Positions 22,401 through 32,911 of a stretch of DNA of 64,000 nt are shown piece by piece; the first letter of the stretch is position 1; every line of letters starts with the position of its first letter. The DNA is taken from the NCBI GenBank assembly GCA_018136815.1, contig CM030945.1, positions 2,114,091 to 2,178,090 on the forward strand, read 5' to 3'. The notes under the pieces are model-generated. The model saw only the letters and a program-made list of their open reading frames with translations, was not told where the DNA came from and ran no database searches. The stretch comes from Isochrysis galbana (lineage: Eukaryota > Haptophyta > Isochrysidales > Isochrysidaceae). The position numbers and the translations under genes were made by a program.

Positions 22401-25400
22401 CGGGCAAATAGCACGATCAAGTAGCCGGATAAGTGATTCGCGCTCGACCTCAGCTGACGATGACACAGCTGTTGTGCTGGCTGGCCCCGTAGTTGAGCCG
22501 ACGCCTGTGCCAGAGGAGTCTGAAGCTGCCGCTGTAGGGACGGCGAGCCGATCAAGAAGAAGGACCACCATCCTGCCGACTCTATCCTCGGGGCTGCAAG
22601 GTGGTGACCAAGCGCGCGGGTTCTCCCCAATGTCTCCCATAGTGACACCCAAAGTGGTAGTAGATGTGGGGAGGCCATGCTCAACAGCTGGCGCATTGGC
22701 CTGGCCCATAGCCGGAATCGCTAGATGCCATGATTGAGAGCATGGGCGTGGCTCCTTGGTCACTCCGTTCGTAGTGCGATCAGATGCTGTCGGGCTATCA
22801 AGCCCTTCAAAAGCTGGCACTATTTCTGTGGACACCGAAGCAAGGCTAGATTCCGACATATCCCCACTGTATGATCTATTCTCGCTGCCGCCTCCCCCAG
22901 GAGCTGCATCGATCATCCACCGAAGCTCTGCCCACTGCGAGAAGGCAACATCATGTGCAGCAATGATCGCCGCGATGTCATCGCGCATAATCGGGTGGGC
23001 GACTGTTTCGACTCGTGCGGGGGCACCACTGGTTACCTTCCCAGCACCACCTTCCTGTGCCACATGGCTACCTGTTGATAAAGACAGCATGGCAACAGCT
23101 GACCCAGGCGAGAGTAACTCATGAGCGACAAATATTTGGCGGAGGACGGCGCCAAAGCGCGGCCTGTAATGCTCATCCTTGACCAAGGCACAGCAGTGCA
23201 CCACCCGTTGTAAAGGCGTAAGACCAAATCCGTCGCGGATTTCCAACCGAGAACGGAGGTGCGAGTGAGGGTCACAATGTCCAGTTCGCAAATCTCCGCC
23301 TGCGCCACGAACGCCCTTGGGAGAATCGTTCCGCAAGGGGGCTTCACTGGCCGAGCTGCATGTGTCTGCCAAGTTGGGTGAGCCAGATTGTCTGTTCTTA
23401 GCGCTAGCAGGACTAGGAGTTTGTGGCGGTAGCTCTGACTCAGCAGGGTCTAAGCAATCCAAGGGTGTAAGGTCGTCAGAGTCGAAGCGTTGGGACGCAT
23501 TGGGTGGCCCAGGTGCAGCAGTGGAGGGCAAGAGGCGCCAGAGATGTAGATCTCCCCGAAGGGCATCAAGATGGATGGCGTACAAGTCGAGAGGGTCAGA
23601 GGTGACGGCCAAAGCAATTGGCAGCCCCACCGAGGCGCCTCCACGGTCAGGGGCGGCGGCGCCGCCAGCGGGCAGAGCGGAAGCCACCGCAGCGGCCGAG
23701 GCATCATCGGCGGCGGGCGATCGTTGCGTGGAGGTGCAGGGGCTCCAGCCATGCGCACCGCTCGTTCCCCAACCTCCCGTAGGCCCAACTGACGCCTTCT
23801 CGGCACCAATTTGCGGCATTTCAGCCCCGATGAAGGCCTTGATATCCTCGCAAGTGGGCAATGACTCTTGCGCTCCATAGCTTCTCGTACATATTGTGGC
23901 TGCCGCGCTCGCCCACAACAAGCACACGTCTTTGGGAAGCCCAAGGCATTGAGCACCAATGAAGCCGCCAATGAACCCATCTGCGGCGCCGATGGCGTCG
24001 CCTGTGACGCGCGACCAACAGCGCGGCAAGACGAGCAGATCGTCCGCAATCGCAGTGTCGGGAATGGGTTCATGAGAGGTGGCAACATCAGCCATGCCAT
24101 AGGACACGCCGGCCGCAGCATGCGCGAGCGGCTGTGTGACCACACTTGCCGAGTCGTGGCGCAGCGACAAGTCGCCTTCTTCGCACCTGCCTCGGTCTCG
24201 GTAAGTGTCTAACCCGGCAACAGAGGCGAAACGATTGGCCGCCGTAATTGCGTGGCCGGCGACAAGAAGTCCGGCGCGCGTCACAGTACGTCGGGCGGAT
24301 GCAGAGGCACTGCGCAGGGATACGTCGCTATCCAAAGCGGCGCTGGAATCATGCTCGTCCGGAGTTTGCCCACTATCATTGATGTTCACCACCACGTCAT
24401 TCGTCGAGGATAGGTGATCGCCGGGCATTTCGAGCTCGGGGGATGCTGCGAGCCACCCACGACCACCGCGTTCACGCAGCACGTGGCCAACAAGTGAGGT
24501 CACAACCACGGTTGCAACCGAGGCCCAACGATTAAGAATCTCCTCAGCAGCACGTTCAGCAAGTACAAGTGTGGCAAGAACAGGTTCATGTTTCCAGTCG
24601 AGAAGGGCTGGCGCCTCGGACTGCGGTCAAGGAGTGAGACTGGGTAATGGACACAACCGCCTAGTGCACCGGAGCAAAGATGCCGACGGCTGGAGAGAGG
24701 GTAGTTGGCAAAAATCAATGGCAGGGCTCAAATGAAGGGCGAACGATGGAACGGCTGTACCTCGTTGACAAAGACGGCCCTCACTCCTCCGGTATCAAGA
24801 ATCTTTTGAGCATTGAGAACTTGTTGGCGCTGCTCACTTGGCAGCGGCGATGGCTTGAATGCGACGGCCACGCCATGTGGAGCAACCCTTCGCACCAGTT
24901 CCTGCCGATGCCACGGGTACAAACCAATGAATGCGAGAGAGAAAGCGAGCATGGGCTAGGTGTAAGTCTCCAAAGGCTGCACAGCAATCGCACCTGCATT
25001 GGCTCGATAGGAATCTCAAGTTGAAGCAAGAGAATCGACTGCTTCCGCTTGCAGCCACCACTGCACGAATCCAATCCGCTTGGGTTGGATCCCCCCCCTA
25101 CCATGAGGCCCTCTTCGGGTAGTTTTAGCCCCAGGACGTTTCGGCCCCCCATCACATATCCTCCTCTCTTGAATCCCCTTGTTGGACCTCCAGCCAACAG
25201 GTGGCGTTCGGCCTCAGACACATCGATGTGATTCACCACGGCATTGGCCTCCGCGCATGAAACCGTTATTTTGCGCTGTGTGTAGGCATCGGCAACTGCA
25301 TGTGAGTGCAACGCGTGGGGATGCCTTCTTGCGGGCAGCGGGGCTGGCAGCAGGGCTGAGCTACAGTGTGAAATGGCATGAAGGAAACGTCACGGGGTAG

Positions 25401-26441
25401 TAGAGAAGACTGTCACCCACCTGGTCGCCTGACTGTAAAGTGCCCATCACGACCTGCACAGCGGTCCCCGTGAATGCTGTCCTCCCATCCGCATAGTGCG
25501 TCATCTCGCGCACACCAGAGGTGTCGACACCATCTGATCCAAAGCGTTCCAACAACCAGCGAGCGTGCTCGTCTGCGCCGACCACCCCAACAAGGGAGGG
25601 GCGCATGCCAAGACGCGCAAGAGCGACGGCTTCGTTGGCTCCTACAATGAGTGAAGGTGCAACAAACATCAGGGACATCAGAATGCGTCCTGGAGCTTGA
25701 GAGACACCCATTGGGAACTGAATCATCATGGGCAATGATGCCACAGTGGTTTGTCCAAAACAAGAACGGGCCCAGAAAGTGCTGATCACAGCAGCCTAGC
25801 GCTCCGCGTAATGGTGACAAAATGCTGCTCGCCCGCACTTGACACCACAAATCCTCTGGTCCGTACAACATCGCCACGTGTGCCGGTTCTGCAATTGCTG
25901 CTGTGCCGCTGCCACTATTGTTCCAAACGTTAGGAGCTAAGTTCGTCCTTCCGCACTAGACACAGAACTGTCACAGCGTTCATTCGTGGCTCATGAATGG
26001 CATCTCACCTTTGCCACCCGCTGATTGGGAGAAGTTCCCGACTGTCGTCACATCACGATCTGGCCATCGCCCATCAGCATCGGCACGCAGGTCGATGTTG
26101 ATCGAGCCAAACACGACAATGCGCACTGGTGGCCATGTGTCCTCGGTCGTGCCTTGCGGGCTCAACGGGTAGGACTGGCTGATCGAGGACTCGCGCCGCA
26201 CTTCCGCCGTCTGCAGCCGGCCGAGCGAGCCGAAGCGGCTCACATTGCGCGTGGGAAGAATCATCTGTTCAGAGCCCTCTGCCGGATAGAGGAGGCTGCT
26301 CAGCTCATCATGCGGGAGAAGCGCGCGGATGAGGGCGAGGGCTAAGGAGATCAGCGTCCTCCGAACTCGCTCGATCAGTGCCTTTGCCACGCGCCTAGGG
26401 ACGAGATAGAGGGAGAACGGCGACCACGCTGCTGCCGCCAT
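19447..26441 (-). CDS. PfkB/ribokinase-ankyrin-protein kinase-CHAT protease fusion protein
   Basis: Eleven exons join in phase: 26009-26441, 25421-25641, 24994-25275, 24761-24901, 21837-24620, 21332-21738, 20775-21168, 20624-20382, 20282-20007, 19889-19755 and 19626 to about 19447 (about 1,830 aa; the C-terminal end is not fixed). Domains: PfkB at 107-620 (VVFGSINIDL, GGKGANEAVALARLG, QSILLLQLEIP, VAFKPSPLP, then GAADGFIGGF at about 570 in place of GAGD, catalytic Asp kept), with a 130-residue insertion; ankyrin-like segments at about 700-1,200 (DLYAIHLDALRGD, GFGLTPLQRVVH, GKSALDLTVTHG); kinase at about 1,255-1,580 (VALKRLKDK, HCDIKPAHFL, LVDFDSA, GFAAPEVA, DVWALGLVLYELF); CHAT at about 1,590-1,830 (LGLFCCPR, RLNLDSEMRQT, PRILHISGHTH, LLVEDEDG, CLFLNCCNTF, PELLIISWSTV). 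The CHAT His (about 1661) and Cys (about 1719) are present. One exon carries PfkB end, ankyrin and kinase start; another carries kinase end and CHAT start, so the fusion is real in the sequence. Function is unknown; a regulated protease is inferred. Confidence 0.85.
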
Positions 26442-26449
26442 CGCACTCT

Positions 26450-26830
26450 CTCAGCTCCACCCTTCTTCGTCGTCGTCCTCCTCCTCCCCCAAACCCCTCT
26501 CTCCCTCTCGACACTCCCCCCGCCTGCGTCCCCCTCTCCCCCCGCCCCTTCCGCCCCCCCCCCCCCCGCCCCCGCCCCTCCCCCCCCCCCCCGCCCCCGC
26601 CCCTCCCCCTCCCCCCCAGCCCCCGCCCCTCCCCCTCCCCCCCCAGCCCCCGCCCCGCCCCTGCCCCCCGCGCTCTCTGTGTCCGTTTCGAAGAAAGGGG
26701 ATACATTCGTACTCTCCTCTCCCCTCCCGTTTCTTTCTTCTCCCTCGGACCCCCTCCCCCCCCCCCGCCCCCAAGCCACCCCTCCCCGGCCACCCCCTCC
26801 TCGTTCTGGACTTCACCGTCGTCCCAGGTG
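26450..26830. repeat. C/GC-rich low-complexity tract upstream of the fusion gene
   Basis: Long C runs broken by single G (about 26550-26660) and CTCC runs sit immediately 5' of the fusion gene start, so the sense strand there is G-rich. Several long frames exist here but are glycine/arginine low complexity and not credible. Confidence 0.6.
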
Positions 26831-27080
26831 ACGAAACGGATAGAAAGCTGCATTTAATAAATAATACACCGGGGTAGGTTTCAAAGCTTGTAATGTGAGG
26901 TTCAATAGTAACCCCCGTTCGCACCGCGTCAGAGCTCTAGACTTCTCTCGCGGCTTTCGCTCTCTCGCTGGCGCCCGCGGTGCCGCTCCGCGGGCCACCC
27001 TGCCAGCGAGTGAGCCCTCTCCTTCGGAGAGCAGGCCACGCACGGCCGCACCGCCAGCGCCCCTCAAGCGCCGGCTCCCC
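26831..27080. other. Intergenic, no gene seen
   Basis: It contains an AT-rich patch (ATTTAATAAATAATACACC) and then GC-rich sequence. Nothing recognisable. Confidence 0.4.
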
Positions 27081-27190
27081 TAGATGGGAAATACAGTGGG
27101 GGAGAGTGCAAATACAGTAAATACAGTCTGTATTTGGCCTTCGTACAAATACAGTGAAATACAGTCCCGAAATACAGTAGGTTTTTTTTT
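27081..27190 (+). repeat. Probable transposon left end with iterated AAATACAGT
   Basis: TAGATGGGAAATACAGTG starts the block and AAATACAGT or its complement is repeated about six times. Clustered subterminal repeats of this kind are typical binding sites for hAT-type transposases. It lies about 130 bp before the start codon of the transposase remnant and a similar piece is at about 4223. Confidence 0.5.
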
Positions 27191-27319
27191 TCCTTTTCTC
27201 TTTTTTTTTTCCTTTTCTCCATATCTCTCTCGCGACTCGCGACTCGCCCCCGTTGCCACTTGCCACTTGCCAACTACGAGCGCGCGCCGCCACCCCCCTC
27301 CCACCCCTCTGCCAGAGCC

Positions 27320-28380
27320 ATGCAGCCCAACCCCAATCCCAACCGAGCCTCTCGATCCATGGCGCAGCAGGCGGCGCTGGACATCGTGAGCGCCCGCGGA
27401 ACGGACGGCGAGGAGGCGGCTGCGGCATGCACAGCGGCGCCGATGCAGTGGGCGGCGCTTCTCGATGGAGCGCAGCGCGGCCGCCGAGCTGCAGAGGAGG
27501 AGGAGGAGGAAGAGGTGGTGGCGCGAGGGAGCGAGCCAAGTGGGGCAGGGAACAGCCTCTTTGGCTTCCTCCCCACCCGCCCCACCGGCCTGAGCCAGCC
27601 CTTGTTGCAAGGGCGTAAGCGCTCCGCCGCTGCCAAGCCCAAGCGCACACACCCTGCGTGGGATTGCGTCGTCCTCATTGATGAGGATGACATGAGCAAC
27701 CCGCAGTGGCAGTGCCTTGGGTGCGGCGTGAGCCGCCGCGGCGGGGCCACGCGTGTTGTCGACCATGTCTTGGGTCGCAACATGTCAGCCCAGTGCCCTT
27801 CCACAAACCACAGACCCCCCCTTCCTCGCCCTCGTCGACAAGGTGCGCCGAAGCGAGGGGACGAAGAATGAGAAGAAGAAGCAGAAGGAGGCAGTGAGGC
27901 AGGTGGATGAAGCGGCTGCTGCGCCGCTTGCCGAGAGGCTTGCCGAGGGGGTGTCCGCTGCGGGCAGTCGCCAACCCCGGCTCAGTGGTGGTCAAACCAC
28001 CCTGAGCTTCAACGCGGATGCGAAGAAGGCGTGCGACTCGGCGATTGCCGAGTTTTTTTATGCGTGCAACATCCCGGCTGCAACGGCGGACCATCCAAAG
28101 TTTGCGGCGATGATTGCGGCACTCAAGACGGCCCCTCCTTCGTACAAAGGACCGAATCGCAAAGGTTTGCATGGTGCTTTGTTGGATGATACTGTAGCTA
28201 GGTTGTCGCGCGAGCTTGAGCCATTGCGTCAGCAGCTGCTTCGTAAAAGTTGTTCGATTCTATCAGATGGGTGGGACAATGTGATGAAGGATCACTTGAT
28301 CAATTTCTTGTACGGTAATCCGGCGTGCATGCTATTTGATGGTACGGTCAAGCTGCTAACAAACTTCAATACCTCTACTC
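27320..28380 (+). pseudogene. hAT-type transposase remnant (BED finger plus DUF659-like region)
   Basis: From ATG 27320 the frame gives a BED-type zinc finger (HPAWDCVVLIDED, WQCLGCGVSRRGG, VDHVLGRN, then C). After a run of seven C at about 27825 the reading continues one frame over: FLALVDKVRRSEG, a Lys-rich segment, then the DUF659-type core (AIAEFFYACNIPAATADHP, GPNRKGLHGALLDD, SCSILSDGWDNVMKDHLINF). It is cut at 28381 by a LINE 5' fragment, so the DDE catalytic core and dimerisation region are missing. The frameshift at a homopolymer could be a sequencing error, but the truncation is real. Confidence 0.75.
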
Positions 28381-28575
28381 CAACTAAGTTTATACTTAGA
28401 CGCGATGGAGCGCGCCGCCGCGACTCCCCTCTCCTTCGGGCCCCCCGCCGAGGGCGCCCCACCAGTGCCCATGGAGCAGCCGCTATCGAAGCGGCCGCGT
28501 CCGCCCACCGAGGCCGAGCAGGTGCGTGCGACTCCGGTCGCGCCACACGGCCCGTGGCCCCGGCCACACCACCTA
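28381..28575 (+). mobile_element. LINE 5'-end fragment inside the transposase remnant
   Basis: AACTAAGTTTATACTTAG, then ATGGAGCGCGCCGCCGCG, encodes a variant of the LINE start (LSFGPPAEGAPPVPMEQPL, RPRPPTEAEQVRA, HGPWPRPHHLW). It stops near 28575 and passes into C-rich sequence. Only the 5' end of the LINE is present. Confidence 0.75.
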
Positions 28576-28862
28576 TGGCACCCTCCTCTGCTCCCCCTTC
28601 CCCCCCCTCCGCTCCTCCCCTCCCCTCCGCCGTCCCCCCCCCGCCGTCCCCCCCCCTCCGCCGTTCCCCCCCTCCGCGCGGTTTCCCCCCCCCTCCGCGC
28701 GCCGAGACGGCGGCTCTCTTCCGCGTCCGCGCGTTGAGACGCCGTCTTCTCTTCCCTCAACCCCCCGCGCGAAAGTCCCCCAGCGCGTCCCTCCGCGTTC
28801 CCCAGCGTCACTCAGCGTTCCCCAGCGTCCCTCAGCGCCCCCCCCGCGTCTTTCAGCGGTGT
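28576..28862. repeat. C-rich low complexity followed by CCCAGCGT/CTCAGCG tandem degeneracy
   Basis: CCCCTCCG runs, then CCCAGCGTCCCTCAGCG-type units at about 28780-28850. The same unit resumes right of the hAT-like element at 30140-30200, consistent with one tract split by insertion. Confidence 0.6.
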
Positions 28863-30135
28863 TAGGGGTTGGCGGATATATCCGGATATATCTCTTGGAT
28901 ATTTGGGCGGCTTTGGCGGGCGAAGATATCCGCGGATATTTCGTGGATATTTGGGTCAGAGTTCGCCGCTCCCAGTGGTTCGCCCCAAAAACAAAACCCC
29001 TTGCGCGACGCCCCCCCCGCCCGCCCGCCCCCCTCCACAATGTGCAGAGGTGATGCCCCCCCCCGCATGTGCCTTGTGCCTCAAACCCGCCATGGATGGC
29101 CCATGCCTGAGCAAAGGCGTGACGCGCCATGATGCACCACACACCTTCCCGTCCTTCGCGCGCGCAGGTTCGAAGAGGAAGAGGACGCGCGCGATAGCCG
29201 CTGACGATGAGCAGCGACTTGACCCTCCCCCTCCGCGCGACGACGACTCGAGCGACAAGGACCCGGTAGAGCTGAGGGACAAGGAGAAGGAGGCAGATAG
29301 AGGCAGAGGACGACGAGGAGCTCACGGGCACGTTTGAAGAAATCCACGAGACCTTGGACGGCCCCCGCGCCTCGAGCAGCCAGCCCATATCAAGTTCAAG
29401 GTGGGGCGATGAAGGTGGTCCACGAGATGATCGGCGAGGGCGTGATCACCACCATCGGCGACGGCACGCTGCACGGCAACAAGAAGGTGGAGGTGGAGTT
29501 TTCGGATTTTCGGCGGTGAACGAGGGGAACGAGAACACGAAGATCAAGAAGTGGGTGGACAAACAAACTCATCCAGGAGCAGGTGTGTGTGCTGATGATA
29601 TGCAAAGATGGGGTGACAGCTTATCAGCTCTCTAGGTTATAGAGCTATCACTAATATTAGCACTAATATCAGTCAGCTCTTATGAGAGTTGTCCCAACCA
29701 ACAACAAAACTCCCCCGTGCGCGCGCGCGCACGCGTGTCTTGATTACGCTCTCCACACCCACACACTCCACACACAAACTCTCTCTCCTCTAGCTAGATT
29801 AAGATAATTTCCACTTCCAGCTATTATAGATGTAGATTGGTACTACCAGTTGGATGAACCATCGCATCTTAAGGATTAAGGATTGGGGATAGATGAACGA
29901 GGACGAGCGTAGCAGCCGAGCAGCAAGCAGCCGACCGACGGAGGCTACTACGTATGTATGTATGAAGTATCGATGTTATACTTGTAAAATAGATAATATT
30001 AGTAGTATTTATATACAAGGTACAAGGTACAAGGTGGATATTTTGGTGGATATTTGGGTGGGGGTTGTGGATATTTTGAAGATATAAAAAATGGATATTT
30101 GGGTCCCAAAAAATGGATATTTCCGCCAACCCCTA
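28863..30135 (+). mobile_element. hAT-like transposon, 1,273 bp, non-autonomous, with 8-bp target duplication
   Basis: The ends are inverted repeats: TAGGGGTTGGCGGATATATC at 28863 and the reverse complement of the right end, TAGGGGTTGGCGGAAATATC. Both are flanked by AGCGGTGT (28855-28862 and 30136-30143). An 8-bp duplication and a TAGGG start fit the hAT superfamily. Both subterminal regions carry iterated GGATATTTGGG. Inside, at about 29055-29520, lies coding-like sequence (CALCLKPAMDGPC, a Lys/Arg patch, GEGVITTIGDG, KKVEVEFSDF) that is not transposase and may be captured host sequence. Related ends are at 52680-52818 and 57104-57260. Confidence 0.88.
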
Positions 30136-30290
30136 AGCGGTGTCCTTCAGCGGTTCAGCGGTGTCACGCAGCGCGTCCTTCAGCGTCCTTCGGCGTCGCC
30201 CCGCGAGACTCGAGGCAGGACTCGCGAGGGCCCTGGATTTTACTCTGTAGTCCTAGCCGGAGTCCGAATTGTGTTTTGACCCTTGAGCCC
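30136..30290. other. Right part of the CAGCG tract and flank
   Basis: It continues the CAGCG-type low-complexity tract interrupted by the hAT-like element. No gene. Confidence 0.5.
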
Positions 30291-31193
30291 TCGTTCTCTC
30301 GCTCTCAACTAAGTTTATACTTAGTTCGCCCATGGGGGGGCACGAGCCCCCCTCTCTCTCCACTCCTCCCCTGCCATGGGGGAGGATCCACCCACTCTCC
30401 TGGCACGCCTGATGGCTTGCCAGGAGCACACAGCCCTGCTGACCTATTCCTCTCCTCACAGGCCCGCCTGACTCGCCCGCCCTGGCCCGTCGTGGCCTGC
30501 CCATTCCTCTGACCAGCCCCTCCTCCCCCTGGGCCCCCCTGTTCAGGACCCCCCAGCCAGCTCCAGTCGACCCGCAGGGGCTCGGAGCGCCAGCGAGGGA
30601 GAGGCAGGAGGGGCCAGGGCCATGCCCCAGCCTCACCTGCCCCCTGAACTGTGCTCCCAGGCCCTGCAGGCCATCTGGGGACCTGAGCGAGGGGCCGCAG
30701 GCGCGCGCCATGGGCCCCCGCCGCAGGGAAGAGAGGAGGAAAAGGAAAGAGGGAGGGGAGGGGGGAGCGGCAGCTCTCCCCTCCGGCAGTGACGTGTCTT
30801 CTCGCCCCGTTTGGGTAAGAGAAGACGGGGGCGCCAGAGCCAGGAGGGAAGGGCCGCGGCTCGCCGCGGCCACTCGCACTAGCGAGGGAGATTAGCGCTT
30901 CTGGGCCCCTATCTCACGAATGCCCCCCCCCCCCGCGTTGCTTTTACCCGAAAGGGGTTTTCCCCCAGCGTGGACTCGAGGAGAGGACGCGCTGGGGTGC
31001 GCGGGGTCGGTGCGTGCACTGGGGGGAGGACAAATATCGAGGGGAGGGGGCAGTGCCCCCACCCCCCGGTAGCACTCGGACACCTGGCTCGTCAGGCATG
31101 GCGGGATTCCGGGACGGAAAAGTTGTGTCCAATTAGCTAGTGGGGTTGGCTAGGATATAACATTGATTATTTTATTTTCGTTCTCTCGCTCTC
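30291..31193 (+). mobile_element. Retroelement (30307-31177) with 16-bp target duplication
   Basis: TCGTTCTCTCGCTCTC occurs at 30291-30306 and again at 31178-31193. Between them the element starts AACTAAGTTTATACTTAG and ends GGATATAACATTGATTATTTT, 871 bp. The duplication length and AT-rich 3' end fit target-primed reverse transcription of a SINE-like or other non-autonomous unit. Its first 750 bp match the inverted copy at 1100-1966. It has no credible protein. The last 80 bp recur alone at 31641-31722. Confidence 0.88.
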
Positions 31194-31640
31194 TCTCTCT
31201 CTCTCCTCTTTTTCTGGTGGGCACTGTTGAATCTGCTCACCAGAGGGGGTTCGTTTAACGTATGTTGACGGCCTGTTACCGTGAATGTTTGAGTGCAGAG
31301 TGTTGATTCGTGTGGTTTTTACCCACGGTATCGCCTGTTGGTGACCTGCAGCCCCCTGAGTACCCCCAAGCCCCGAGTCTTCCGAGTCATCCTTCTGAGT
31401 CTACGAGTGCCACTACGAGTCCCAAGTAAGCGGCATCTGCTCGCCGCACCCTTTTCTACGTCCTCCGTCCCTCCGGTTCGCGTTCCGTGCCACTCTCCCG
31501 TCCCCTTCACATGCCCGTCATATGCCCTCCCCGTTCTCCCGATGAGCCCGTTCCGGGCTCCCCGGATGAACCGTGCGCCGCGCTAGCCGCCCGTGCGCCT
31601 CCGCGGCTCGTTTCCAATGAGGAAACGAGCATCGCTCCGA

Positions 31641-31722
31641 CAGCATGGCGGGATTCCGGGACGGAAAAGTTATGTCCAATTAGCTAGTGGGGTTGGCTAG
31701 GATATAACATTGATTATTATTA
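31641..31722 (+). repeat. Solo 3' tail of the 30307-31177 element
   Basis: GCATGGCGGGATTCCGGGAC, AAAGTTATGTCCAATTAGC and GGATATAACATTGATTATT repeat the element's 31097-31172 segment with one or two changes. It ends in (ATT)n. This looks like a strongly 5'-truncated copy. Confidence 0.8.
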
Positions 31723-32381
31723 TTATGAGGGGGGGCCGACTGTATTTCGCGCACCGCCTTCGAAGGCCTGAAATTCGGTATTTAAGGTATTTTTCGAAAA
31801 TTTCAAATTTCGCCAGAGAAAACCCCCACTTTCCACTTTTTTTTGCTGATCCATCCTACCGGAACCCATAGGAAGCTTATGTAGCCCCTCATTTATCCAT
31901 TGTAGCTGGTGCCCTCCGCACCCCCATTGTGAGTGACCGGGCTATGAACATGAAAATACAATCTCTCGTGAGTAGCTCGCCTCCCCCGCCACTTCTCACT
32001 GTGACTACACGACACAGCTCTTCTATCTGACATGTGCGTTGTGAAACTCACCATCGCGTTTCGCTGCGCCGTTCCGCAAGCGTCGAACACCAAACCGCAC
32101 ACGCATTGACCCGACAGAGTCGAATGTCTTCAAACGTTGTAACAACAACGTGCAACTTGCGGCTGTTGACTTTATCATTCCCAAGGTTGTACCACCCGCA
32201 CTGCCACCTCAATGCTTTCACCGTGGCAAGAATGAAAACGATGCTCTCAGACTGCAACGCGGGAGAAGTCATGAGTACATACGACATGATGAACTACGTA
32301 AGGCGTTGTTACATGTGACTTCGACTCAGCTGTTGAAACAAGACCTCTTAATTGTGGCACTGCGGATTTGAGGAGGGGGAT
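31723..32381. other. Intergenic, no gene recognised
   Basis: AT-richer than its surroundings (ATTCGGTATTTAAGGTATTT near 31772). Short frames at 31893-32318 show no family features. The 3' side of the FKBP gene lies at its right edge. Confidence 0.4.
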
Positions 32382-32897
32382 TCAGCCAATCCTGAGGCAC
32401 TCGAGTTGGAAGACGAGTGTCGCGTTGGGGCCGATTCCCCATGCTGGGAAGCCGCTAGCGCCATATCCCTCCGATCCCGGGATGGTGAGCTCTCGATGCT
32501 CGCCGACGGTCATTCCAAGACAGCCCTGGTCCCACCCTTTGATGAGCTGACCCACGCCATACTTGCAGGTGAAGGGTTGCTGCCCTGGGTCCTTGGTGGA
32601 CCAGAACTTCTGATCTGAGCGGAGACAAAGGGCAATCTGTGAGCGCTCGCTCATCCCTGATCCGCTCGCACGGTGGCAGGAGCTGTTTGGGCGAAGAAGG
32701 GTGGCAGGAGCTGTTTGGGCGAAGAAGAGTGCTGATTGATTGCGCAGGGAAGGTTTCGAGGCCTCACTGGTCTCTTTAATGATGCCGGTGGCGTGGAGGG
32801 TGGCAGAGGCTCCGGGTGTGATGGCTGTGCCACCCTGGCCCTGCCTCGTGATGCGGTAGGTGGTCGCCAACCCGGGTACCGCCTGCGAATCCGACAT
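32382..32897 (-). CDS. FKBP-type peptidyl-prolyl isomerase, 120 aa
   Basis: Catalyses cis-trans isomerisation of X-Pro bonds; the size fits a single-domain FKBP12-like protein. Exon 1 is 32768-32897 (ATG 32897, ...HATGIIKET) and exon 2 is 32382-32614. The intron 32615-32767 (GTGAGG...CTCAG) keeps phase, giving the family strand KFWSTKDPGQQPFTCKYGVG followed by QLIKGWDQGCLGM, VGEHRELTIPGSEGYG and GPNATLVFQLECLRIG. The Trp of IKGWDQG at the pocket floor and the Tyr of GYG are present. The N-terminus is slightly extended compared with FKBP12. No targeting or membrane segment is seen. A large hairpin lies directly upstream (32912-33084). Confidence 0.9.
   Translation of the reverse strand: MSDSQAVPGLATTYRITRQGQGGTAITPGASATLHATGIIKETSEASKPSLRNQSALFFAQTAPATLLRPNSSCHRASGSGMSERSQIALCLRSDQKFWSTKDPGQQPFTCKYGVGQLIKGWDQGCLGMTVGEHRELTIPGSEGYGASGFPAWGIGPNATLVFQLECLRIG
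32673..32728. repeat. 28-bp tandem duplication inside the FKBP intron
   Basis: Two copies of GTGGCAGGAGCTGTTTGGGC plus GAAGAAG(G/A), back to back. It does not touch the splice sites. Confidence 0.9.
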
Positions 32898-32911
32898 GGC
32901 GAGGAGACGAG

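Noticed and set aside
26375-26924. Overlapping Gly/Arg-rich minus-strand frames as proteins
   Set aside because: They are readings of a C-rich tract in all three frames with no conserved motif.
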